A stretch of 5,602 nucleotides of DNA, taken from positions 1 to 5,602 of the forward strand of contig CANEVG010000249.1 of NCBI GenBank assembly GCA_947442095.1, in the 5' to 3' direction. This DNA is from Sphingomonadaceae bacterium. GTDB lineage: Bacteria; Pseudomonadota; Alphaproteobacteria; Sphingomonadales; Sphingomonadaceae. The notes under the pieces are model-generated. The model searched no databases. It was given only the letters and a program-made list of their open reading frames with translations, and was not told where the DNA came from. Below are positions 1-5,389 of this stretch, in pieces. The first letter of the stretch is position 1, and every line of letters begins with the position of its first letter. Made by a program: the position numbers and the translations under genes.

Positions 1-161
1 ATGCCGAAGAACGGCACCTTGGCATCGACCCGGCTGGCGGACTTGTCGATCACATAGCGCAGATCACCCGCAGCGCCGGTCGCGGGCTGGAGCATCGCAA
101 ACAGCGATGCGATGGCAAGGAGCAGGCGGAGGGGGAGCAGGCGGAGGGGAAGTCGCAGCAT
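1..161 (-). CDS. YceI-like exported protein, N-terminal fragment (runs off the left edge)
   Basis: The reading frame opens at the ATG complementary to 159-161 and stays open for 53 codons to the window edge. An AAGGA Shine-Dalgarno (complement of 167-171) sits 5 nt before the start, which supports this choice. Residues 1-31 look like a Sec signal peptide: Arg at 3, 7 and 12, a hydrophobic core LLLAIASLFAML (13-24) and a likely cleavage after ATGAA. The mature part begins GDLRYVIDKSASRVDAKVPF, which resembles the YVID-x-xxS-x-V start of YceI-domain proteins. Those are periplasmic lipocalin-like beta-barrels that bind polyisoprenoid-type lipids. Only the first strand of such a domain is visible, so the family call rests on about 20 residues. 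The gene is divergent from the acetyltransferase at 344 and therefore not in that operon. The signal peptide carries a tandem repeat (separate entry). The C-terminus and true length cannot be seen. Confidence 0.72.
   Translation of the reverse strand, partial: MLRLPLRLLPLRLLLAIASLFAMLQPATGAAGDLRYVIDKSASRVDAKVPFFG
119..152. repeat. 15-bp tandem repeat, about 2.3 copies, inside a signal-peptide coding region
   Basis: On the plus strand the unit AGCAGGCGGAGGGGG (121-135) is followed directly by AGCAGGCGGAGGGGA (136-150), and the 15-nt periodicity extends from 119 to 152 with one mismatch. Because the period is a multiple of three, it duplicates five residues, LPLRL, at positions 4-8 and 9-13 of the exported protein encoded on the minus strand. 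Slippage at this G-rich stretch would add or remove five residues in the N-region without shifting the frame. Confidence 0.85.
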
Positions 162-343
162 GGCAATCCTTATGGGAGCGGGCCTTGCGGCAGGTATGCG
201 ATAGAACGAATAACCGGGCCAAATTCATCCGCGAATGTTTTGGAACGATCCCCGGGCGGCGCTTGGCTTTCTTGTTCCAATGCCTATGTGGAGCATAGTA
301 TGGTAATCCTCCCCTTCCGTCACCCAGCAGAAAGCACCCGGCG
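162..343. promoter_or_regulatory. Divergent intergenic region with weak candidate promoters
   Basis: These 182 bases separate the starts of two divergent genes, so at least one promoter is expected on each strand. The stretch from about 200 to 310 is visibly more AT-rich than the flanking genes. For the plus strand, candidates are TTGGCT (263-268) with TATGTG (285-290), spacing 16, or TTGTTC (272-277) with CATAGT (294-299), spacing 16. For the minus strand, TTGGCC (complement of 217-222) and CATACC (complement of 193-198) are 18 apart. All match the sigma-70 consensus only partly, so these are suggestions rather than calls. I see no clear operator palindrome and no small ORF with a ribosome binding site here. 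Confidence 0.3.
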
Positions 344-895
344 ATGAGCGACGCAGCGCTCTATGTCGCGCTTGAAGAAGGAGACCTGCGTATCGAGCCG
401 CTGGACGAAGCCCACCGCGAGGGGCTGCGCGCGGCCTGCGCCCAGGATAGCGAGATCTGGGAGATATACCCGTTCTGCTATGCAGGTGAATACTTCAATC
501 CGCAGTTTGAAAGCCTGCTGCGGGGCGGCGCTGCAAGGCGCGTCTATGCCGTGCTCAAGGCGGGCGAGATCGTGGGCATGACTGCGTGGATCGAGCGGGG
601 CCAGCCGGGCTGGTCGATCGAGATCGGCAATAGCTTCATCGTACCTGCCTTGCGCGGCTCCGGGTTCAACGGACGGCTCAAGCGGCTGATGATCGATCAT
701 GCGTTCGCCTGCGGGCTGGAACGGGTGGTGTTCAATATCGATGTGATCAACACGCGCAGCCGCGCCGCGGTGCGCAAGTTGGGCGCTGTGGAGGAAGGCG
801 TGCAGCGCCGCGAGCGCAAGACTTGGACAGGGCGCGTGCGCGATACGGTGATCTATGGCCTGCTGCATGAGGACTGGCGGACTGTGCCGTCATGA
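344..895 (+). CDS. GNAT-family N-acetyltransferase, RimJ/RimL type
   Basis: This 183-residue protein has the length and layout of a single-domain GNAT enzyme, which transfers acetyl from acetyl-CoA to an amine; in RimJ/RimL relatives this is often the N-terminus of a ribosomal protein. Visible motifs are a beta-strand lead-in IEIGNSFIVP (92-101), the pyrophosphate-binding loop RGSGFN (104-109, standing in for the common RGTGVN), an amphipathic helix KRLMIDHAF (113-121), the strand RVVFNIDVINTRSRAAVRKL (127-146) with the conserved N-x-R-S, GAVEEGVQRR, and the terminal RDTVIYGLLHEDW (166-178). The ATG at 344 has no good Shine-Dalgarno (only AGAAAG about 9 nt upstream), but no better start is apparent. 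The gene overlaps the protease gene by four bases (ATGA). The substrate cannot be told from sequence. The position beside truB and rpsO makes a translation-related substrate tempting but unproven. Confidence 0.88.
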   Translation: MSDAALYVALEEGDLRIEPLDEAHREGLRAACAQDSEIWEIYPFCYAGEYFNPQFESLLRGGAARRVYAVLKAGEIVGMTAWIERGQPGWSIEIGNSFIVPALRGSGFNGRLKRLMIDHAFACGLERVVFNIDVINTRSRAAVRKLGAVEEGVQRRERKTWTGRVRDTVIYGLLHEDWRTVPS

Positions 896-1593
896 ATGAC
901 ACCCTGTATCAGGCGGCAACGCTCATCCTGCCACTGGTGTTTGCCATCGTGTTTCACGAGGTTTCACACGGCTGGGCCGCGCGCGCGCTCGGCGATCCGA
1001 CCGCTTATGAGAACGGGCGGCTGAGCCTCAATCCGTTAAAGCACGTCGATCCAGTCGGCACGCTGATCCTGCCCGGCGCGCTCAAGCTGATGGGCTTGCC
1101 GGTGTTTGGCTGGGCCAAGCCGGTGCCCGTCAGCTACGCCCGGCTAAACAACCCCAAGCGTGACATGGCGCTGGTGGCGGCGGCCGGGCCGGCCATGAAC
1201 TTTGTGCTGGCGGGATTGGCTGCTGTGGCTTTCGGGCTGCTGCTGCGCATGGTCGACCCAGTGGTGAAGCCCGGTGACGGGGTGCAGTTCGTGGCGGATA
1301 ACCTCAAGAACTTCCTGATGATCAACGTGTTTTTGGCGGTGTTCAATCTGCTGCCGCTGCCGCCGTTTGATGGCAGCCGCATCCTGCGCGGATTGCTGCC
1401 GGCAGGGGGCGTGCGCGTACTTGACCGGATCGAGCCGATCGGCATTCCGCTCTTCATGATCGTGTTTATCGTGGTGCCGTGGCTGATGCCCGGGCTCCAT
1501 CTGGTGGACCGGCTGATCGTGCCGCCGGTGAGCTGGATGCTGGATCAGTATCAGCACCTGATTGCGCTGGTTGCCGGGCCGGAGCTGGATTGA
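892..1593 (+). CDS. Site-2 protease family (M50) intramembrane zinc metalloprotease, PDZ-less
   Basis: This 233-residue membrane protein belongs to the site-2 protease/M50 clan, which cleaves substrates within the lipid bilayer. The zinc ligands and catalytic Glu lie in HEVSHG (22-27: His22, Glu23, His26), inside the first hydrophobic segment (11-21). GWAKPVPV (73-80) is the conserved loop of the short M50 subgroup. AAAGPAMNFVLAGLAAVAFG (96-115) is the second core helix, and NLLPLPPFDG (152-161) supplies the third zinc ligand, Asp160. A hydrophobic segment follows at 186-199. There is no PDZ domain between the core motifs, unlike RseP, so it resembles the compact SpoIVFB/Rip3-like group often annotated only as 'site-2 protease family protein'. 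The ATG lies in the ATGA overlap with the acetyltransferase and lacks a well-placed Shine-Dalgarno (GAGGA at 869-873 is 18 nt away), so translation is probably coupled. The substrate is unknown. All catalytic residues are present, so it should be active. Confidence 0.93.
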   Translation: MNDTLYQAATLILPLVFAIVFHEVSHGWAARALGDPTAYENGRLSLNPLKHVDPVGTLILPGALKLMGLPVFGWAKPVPVSYARLNNPKRDMALVAAAGPAMNFVLAGLAAVAFGLLLRMVDPVVKPGDGVQFVADNLKNFLMINVFLAVFNLLPLPPFDGSRILRGLLPAGGVRVLDRIEPIGIPLFMIVFIVVPWLMPGLHLVDRLIVPPVSWMLDQYQHLIALVAGPELD

Positions 1594-1603
1594 TCCCGCT
1601 GGC

Positions 1604-2536
1604 ATGGTGAACGGCTGGATCATTCTCGACAAGCCGCATGGGCTGGGCTCGACCCAGGCGGTGGCGGCGGTGAAGCGCAACCTCAGGCAGGCGGGCTATG
1701 GCAAGGTGCGTGTGGGCCACGGTGGCACGCTCGATCCGTTGGCGACGGGCGTGCTGCCGATCGCGGTGGGAGAAGCGACCAAGCTGGCCGGCCGGATGCT
1801 TGACGCCTCCAAGGAATACGAGTTCACAGTGCAGTTCGGTCGGGAGACCGACACGCTTGACCTTGAAGGCAAGGTCATCGCCACAAACGACTACCAGCCT
1901 GGTTTCGGGGCGCTGGAAAAAGTTATCGAGGACCACTTCACTGGTGTGATCGAGCAGGTGCCGCCTGCCTATTCGGCGCTGATGATCGACGGGCAACGGG
2001 CCTACGATCGCGCGCGCGGTGGCGAATCTGTCGATATGCCGACACGTTCTGTGACGATCCATGGCTGGGAATACGTGGCAAAAGGTTTCGTGGGGGAATG
2101 GGACGCAAGCGAGCAGTACGCCACTTTGCGTGTCAGGGTTTCCAAAGGCACCTACATTCGCAGCCTCGCGCGTGACATCGCGCATGCCCTCGGCACGGTG
2201 GGCCATGTCACCATGCTGCGCCGCCTGCGGGCTGGGCCGTTCGGTCTTGCGGTGGCGATTTCACTGGACAAATTGAACGAAGTGGGGCTAGGCGCGGCGT
2301 TAGAACATGTAATCTTGCCGCTTGAGGCAGGGCTGGTCGATATCCCGGCTCTTGATCTTGGGTCCGAAGAGGCAAGAGCGGTCCGTCAGGGCCGCGTTCT
2401 AGACGGGCTGCCCTTTCCCGACGGGCTTTACTGGGTGCGCAGCGGCAGAGTGCCGGTGGCCTTGGTCAAGCTTTCAGGCTCTGTCCTGACCGTTGCGCGG
2501 GGATTCAACCTTCCTGATGTCGCGGAGCAAGAATAA
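1604..2536 (+). CDS. truB: tRNA pseudouridine-55 synthase TruB
   Basis: TruB isomerises uridine 55 in the T-loop of elongator tRNAs to pseudouridine and also helps tRNA fold. From the ATG at 1604 the protein has 310 residues, normal for alphaproteobacteria. Motifs in order: NGWIILDKPHGLGST (3-17), the catalytic motif GHGGTLDPLATG (38-49) with nucleophile Asp44, KEYEFTVQFGRETDTLDLEG (70-89) with the active-site Tyr72, IEQVPPAYSALMIDGQRAYD (116-135), and SKGTYIRSLARD (180-191), the basic active-site strand. A small C-terminal domain covers about 245-305. A TTG at 1562 would add 14 residues overlapping the protease gene and is unlikely; GTG at 1607 is an alternative one codon downstream. The nearest purine-rich site, GGAG at 1581-1584, is 19 nt before the ATG, so initiation probably relies on the protease gene ending only 10 nt upstream. 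Confidence 0.97.
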   Translation: MVNGWIILDKPHGLGSTQAVAAVKRNLRQAGYGKVRVGHGGTLDPLATGVLPIAVGEATKLAGRMLDASKEYEFTVQFGRETDTLDLEGKVIATNDYQPGFGALEKVIEDHFTGVIEQVPPAYSALMIDGQRAYDRARGGESVDMPTRSVTIHGWEYVAKGFVGEWDASEQYATLRVRVSKGTYIRSLARDIAHALGTVGHVTMLRRLRAGPFGLAVAISLDKLNEVGLGAALEHVILPLEAGLVDIPALDLGSEEARAVRQGRVLDGLPFPDGLYWVRSGRVPVALVKLSGSVLTVARGFNLPDVAEQE

Positions 2537-2805
2537 TGTCGGTAAGCGCTGAAAAGAAGCAGGAAATCATCGCGGACAACGCGCGCGGCACCAATGACAC
2601 GGGCTCGCCCGAAGTTCAGGTCGCGATCCTGACTAGCCGCATCCAGACCCTGACCGAGCACTTCAAGGCTCACCACAAGGACAACCATTCGCGCCGCGGA
2701 CTACTGATGATGGTCAACAAGCGGCGCTCGCTGCTGGACTATCTCAAGAAGAAGGATGTGGCGCGCTATAACGCCCTTATCCAGAAGCTCGGTCTGCGCA
2801 AGTAA
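2536..2805 (+). CDS. rpsO: 30S ribosomal protein S15
   Basis: S15 is a primary binding protein of the 16S rRNA central domain and nucleates assembly of the 30S platform. The 89-residue length is the family standard. The protein is all-helical, and the most conserved stretches are present: DTGSPEVQVAILTSRI (21-36), LTEHFKAHHKDNHSRRGLL (39-57) and RRSLLDYLKK (63-72), ending LIQKLGLRK. His42, Asp49 and Ser52, which contact the helix 20/21/22 three-way junction in known S15-rRNA complexes, are all there. The ATG overlaps the truB stop in TAATG, and GGAG (2524-2527) lies 8 nt upstream, so it has its own ribosome binding site as well as likely coupling to truB. Known S15 autoregulation acts through an mRNA leader; here any such structure would have to be formed by the truB 3' end. 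A terminator-like hairpin follows the stop codon. Confidence 0.99.
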   Translation: MSVSAEKKQEIIADNARGTNDTGSPEVQVAILTSRIQTLTEHFKAHHKDNHSRRGLLMMVNKRRSLLDYLKKKDVARYNALIQKLGLRK

Positions 2806-2813
2806 CCAAGCGG

Positions 2814-2840
2814 AAAGCGGCCCCCACGTGGGCCGCTTTT
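2814..2840 (+). terminator. Intrinsic terminator/attenuator between rpsO and pnp
   Basis: AAAGCGGCCC (2814-2823) pairs perfectly with GGGCCGCTTT (2830-2839) around the loop CCACGT, beginning 8 nt after the rpsO stop. The T-run is only four bases and partly belongs to the stem, so termination may be incomplete, letting some transcripts continue into pnp. The inner bases can alternatively form the palindrome CCCACGTGGG (2823-2832). In E. coli a leaky terminator occupies the same position between rpsO and pnp; that comparison is from knowledge of that operon. Confidence 0.75.
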
Positions 2841-2976
2841 CGCATCTGGCTCCCGCCATGCAATTCGGCGTGCGGGACCATACTGGGGGCCGCAAATGTG
2901 CCCCGCACCGGACCGGGACGGCTTTCCCGGCAGCAAACCCCGTTCGCAATAGGGCGCGCGGGCTAAAGGAAAACAC
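2841..2976 (+). promoter_or_regulatory. pnp 5' leader with three consecutive potential hairpins and a good RBS
   Basis: Three inverted repeats follow one another. TCCCGC (2851-2856) pairs with GCGGGA (2872-2877) around a 15-nt loop. GGGGC (2886-2890) pairs with GCCCC (2900-2904) around 9 nt. CCGGGA (2913-2918) pairs with TCCCGG (2925-2930) around 6 nt. A Shine-Dalgarno AAAGGA (2965-2970) stands 6 nt before the pnp ATG in an unstructured A-rich stretch. In E. coli the pnp leader folds into a stem cleaved by RNase III, after which PNPase degrades the fragment and represses its own translation. The structures here are shorter and differently arranged, so a similar role is inference. I see no convincing sigma-70 promoter, although a separate pnp promoter may exist. 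Confidence 0.5.
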
Positions 2977-5271
2977 ATGTTCGACGTCAAAACCGTATCG
3001 CTGGAGTGGGGCGGCAAGACCCTCACTCTGGAAACCGGCCGCATTGCCCGTCAGGCTGACGGCGCGGTCCTCGCCACCTATGGCGAAACCGTTGTGCTCT
3101 GTGCGGTAACCGCCGCAAAGAAGGTCAAGGAAGGCCAGGATTTCTTCCCGCTGACCGTGCACTATCAGGAAAAGTTCTCGTCCGCCGGGCGCATCCCGGG
3201 CGGCTTCTTCAAGCGCGAGCGCGGCGCGACGGAAAAGGAAACGCTGGTTTCCCGCCTGATCGATCGCCCGGTGCGCCCGCTGTTCCCCGAAGGTTTCTAC
3301 AACGAGATCAACGTCATCGCGCAGGTGCTGAGCTATGACGGCGAGACCGAGCCCGATATCGTCGCCATGATCGCGGCCTCGGCTGCGCTCACCATCTCGG
3401 GCGTGCCCTTCATGGGCCCGATCGGCGCAGCGCGCGTCGGCTTCAAGGACGGCGAGTATCAGCTCAATCCGTCGATGTCGCAGGTTGCCGAAGGCCGCCT
3501 CGATCTCGTCGTTGCCGCAACCGGCGGCGCGGTGATGATGGTGGAATCCGAAGCCAAGGAGCTGACCGAGGACGAAATGCTCGGCGCCGTGGTCTTCGCG
3601 CACGACGAGATCCGCAAGGTCGTGAACGCGATCATCGATCTGGCCGAGAAGGCCGCCAAGGAGCCTTGGGAAATCGATCTCACCGACAACACGGCTGATA
3701 TCAAGAAGAAGCTCAAGGAGATCGTCGGCGAGGACGTCGCCGCAGCCTACAAGATAACCGACAAGTCGGCGCGTTCCAATGCGCTGAACGAGGCGCGTGC
3801 CAAGGCCAAGGAAGCGTTCGCTTCGGAAGGTCCGCAGACGCAGATGGTCGCGATGAAGACCATGAAGAAGGTCGAGGCCGATATCGTGCGCGGCGCCATC
3901 CTCAAGGACGGCACGCGCATCGACGGGCGTACCACCACGCAGATCCGCCCGATCGAATCGATCGTCGGCTTCCTGCCGCGCACGCACGGTTCCTCGCTCT
4001 TCACGCGCGGTGAAACGCAGGCGATCTGCACCACCACGCTGGGCACCAAAGACGCCGAGCAGATGATCGACGGTCTCGACGGCCTGTCATATCAGCGCTT
4101 CATGCTGCACTACAACTTCCCGCCGTACTCGGTTGGCGAAGTTGGCCGTTTCGGTGCGCCAGGCCGCCGCGAAGTCGGCCATGGCAAGCTCGCCTGGCGC
4201 GCGCTCAACCCCGTTCTGCCGACCAAGGACGCGTTTCCCTATACGATCCGCGTGCTGTCCGACATCACCGAGTCCAACGGCTCGTCTTCGATGGCCACCG
4301 TCTGCGGCGGCTGCCTTTCGATGATGGACGCGGGCGTTCCGATCGAACGTCCGGTTTCGGGCATCGCGATGGGTCTGATCCTAGAAGGCGACAAGTTCGC
4401 CGTGCTGTCTGACATTCTTGGCGACGAGGATCATCTTGGCGACATGGACTTCAAGGTGGCCGGCACCAGCGCCGGCATCACCACGATGCAGATGGACATC
4501 AAGATCGCAGGGATCACGCGCGAGATCATGGCCAAGGCCCTGTCGCAGGCGTCAGAAGGCCGTGCGCATATCCTCGGTGAGATGACCAAGGCACTGGGCA
4601 CGGCACGTACCGAGCTTTCGGCGCATGCCCCCCGCATCGAATCGATCCAGATTGACAAGTCGAAGATCCGCGAAGTGATCGGCACGGGCGGCAAGGTGAT
4701 CCGCGAGATCGTCGCCGAAACCGGCGCCAAGGTCGATATCGACGACGAGGGTCTGATCAAGATCAGCTCCTCCGACATCAACCAGATCGAGGCCGCGAAG
4801 AAGTGGATCCTCGGGATCGTGGAAGAAGCCGAAGTCGGCAAGGTCTATGATGGTAAGGTCGTGAACATCGTCGATTTCGGCGCGTTCGTGAACTTTATGG
4901 GCGGCAAGGACGGTCTCGTCCACGTGTCCGAAATGCGCAACGAGCGGGTCGAGAAGCCCACCGATGTAGTCAAGGAAGGCCAGGCCGTGAAGGTCAAGGT
5001 GCTCGAGATCGATCCGCGCGGCAAGGTTCGTCTGTCCATGCGCGTCGTCGATCAGGAAACTGGCGCCGAGCTGGAAGATACCCGTCCGCCGCGCGAACCG
5101 CGTGAACCTCGCAGCGACCGTGGAGATCGCGGTGATCGTCGCGGACCTGGTGGTCCGCGCGGTGATCGCGGTCCGCGTAGGGACGGTGGCGGCGGTCGTG
5201 ACCGCGGCCCGCGTCGTGAAGGTGGCGAAGGCGGCGATCATCTGCCGGCCTTCCTCAAGTCGGACGACTGA
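2977..5271 (+). CDS. pnp: Polyribonucleotide nucleotidyltransferase (PNPase)
   Basis: PNPase is a trimeric cytoplasmic 3'-5' exoribonuclease that releases nucleoside diphosphates using phosphate, can run in reverse to add tails, and is a degradosome component. The 764 residues carry the full domain order: RNase PH-like core 1 (about 10-145, with the RNA-gripping FFKR at 77-80), a helical linker domain (about 240-315), catalytic RNase PH-like core 2 (about 320-545), KH (about 555-612, GTGG loop at 569-572) and S1 (about 618-690). In core 2, ESNGSSSMATVCGG (432-445) supplies the phosphate-binding serines and GDEDHLGDMDFK (482-493) the metal-binding Asp485 and Asp491 plus Lys493. Residues 703-752 form an Arg/Gly/Asp/Pro-rich tail ending in DHLPAFLKSDD, longer than the E. 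coli protein's end. The start is supported by AAAGGA 6 nt upstream. The gene lies downstream of rpsO, as in most proteobacteria. Confidence 0.99.
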   Translation: MFDVKTVSLEWGGKTLTLETGRIARQADGAVLATYGETVVLCAVTAAKKVKEGQDFFPLTVHYQEKFSSAGRIPGGFFKRERGATEKETLVSRLIDRPVRPLFPEGFYNEINVIAQVLSYDGETEPDIVAMIAASAALTISGVPFMGPIGAARVGFKDGEYQLNPSMSQVAEGRLDLVVAATGGAVMMVESEAKELTEDEMLGAVVFAHDEIRKVVNAIIDLAEKAAKEPWEIDLTDNTADIKKKLKEIVGEDVAAAYKITDKSARSNALNEARAKAKEAFASEGPQTQMVAMKTMKKVEADIVRGAILKDGTRIDGRTTTQIRPIESIVGFLPRTHGSSLFTRGETQAICTTTLGTKDAEQMIDGLDGLSYQRFMLHYNFPPYSVGEVGRFGAPGRREVGHGKLAWRALNPVLPTKDAFPYTIRVLSDITESNGSSSMATVCGGCLSMMDAGVPIERPVSGIAMGLILEGDKFAVLSDILGDEDHLGDMDFKVAGTSAGITTMQMDIKIAGITREIMAKALSQASEGRAHILGEMTKALGTARTELSAHAPRIESIQIDKSKIREVIGTGGKVIREIVAETGAKVDIDDEGLIKISSSDINQIEAAKKWILGIVEEAEVGKVYDGKVVNIVDFGAFVNFMGGKDGLVHVSEMRNERVEKPTDVVKEGQAVKVKVLEIDPRGKVRLSMRVVDQETGAELEDTRPPREPREPRSDRGDRGDRRGPGGPRGDRGPRRDGGGGRDRGPRREGGEGGDHLPAFLKSDD
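5128..5177. repeat. Repeats and inverted repeats in the pnp tail coding region
   Basis: CGCGGTGATCG occurs exactly at 5128-5138 and again at 5158-5168, 30 bases apart and in the same frame, each encoding part of an R-G-D-R unit. Between them CGCGGACC (5140-5147) and GGTCCGCG (5152-5159) form a perfect 8-bp inverted repeat with a TGGT loop. A further compact palindrome CGCGGTCCGCG sits at 5167-5177. The repeats follow from codons for alternating Arg, Gly and Asp, but the perfect inverted repeat could also fold as an intragenic mRNA hairpin. Confidence 0.7.
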
Positions 5272-5297
5272 TCCGGGACTGGCCTTTGGCTGAACCC

Positions 5298-5335
5298 ACA
5301 AAAAAGGGCTCGCGGCAACGCGGGCCCTTTTTTGT
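5298..5335 (+). terminator. Strong Rho-independent terminator of pnp
   Basis: ACAAAAAAGGGC, T and CGCG (5298-5314) pair with CGCG, G and GCCCTTTTTTGT (5319-5335), giving a 17-bp stem with one T-G wobble, capped by GCAA (5315-5318), a GNRA-type tetraloop. Six T residues (5328-5333) form the terminating run, and six A residues mirror them on the other arm, so the element would in principle also terminate transcription from the opposite strand. It begins 26 nt after the pnp stop codon and separates pnp from the next gene. Confidence 0.95.
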
Positions 5336-5377
5336 TGCCTTGGCGGCGCAGCAGGGGAAGATGTGAGGCGGAATTGC

Positions 5378-5383
5378 GGGAGG
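5378..5383 (+). promoter_or_regulatory. Ribosome binding site fixing the start of the last gene
   Basis: GGGAGG lies 6 nt before the ATG at 5390 and is a near-ideal Shine-Dalgarno. It favours that ATG over the in-frame ATG at 5420, which has no comparable site and would remove most of the signal peptide. Confidence 0.75.
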
Positions 5384-5389
5384 CAGGAT

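Noticed and set aside
107..298. A 63-codon plus-strand frame over the YceI start and the intergenic region
   Set aside because: Its Gly/Ala-rich beginning is the reverse reading of the signal-peptide repeat, and there is no convincing ribosome binding site or homology.
320..868. A 182-codon open frame on the minus strand opposite the acetyltransferase
   Set aside because: The plus-strand frame carries clear GNAT motifs and an ATGA junction with the next gene; the antisense frame has no domain features.
1562..1603. TTG at 1562 as the start of truB
   Set aside because: It would add 14 residues overlapping the protease gene that do not resemble the TruB N-terminus; the family normally begins just before the NGWIILDKP-type motif, matching the ATG at 1604.
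1466..2206. A 246-codon open frame on the minus strand opposite the protease gene and truB
   Set aside because: It lies antisense to two convincingly identified genes, has His/Arg-rich low-quality composition and no family motif.
2756..3109. A 117-codon plus-strand frame covering the rpsO-pnp gap
   Set aside because: It starts inside rpsO out of frame, reads through the terminator and leader hairpins, and ends inside pnp. It looks like chance openness in GC-rich sequence.
2701..3987. A 428-codon open frame on the minus strand opposite rpsO and pnp
   Set aside because: It is the complement of strongly conserved rpsO/pnp coding sequence, has an Arg/Asp/His-rich composition typical of antisense frames in GC-rich genomes, and shows no recognisable domain.
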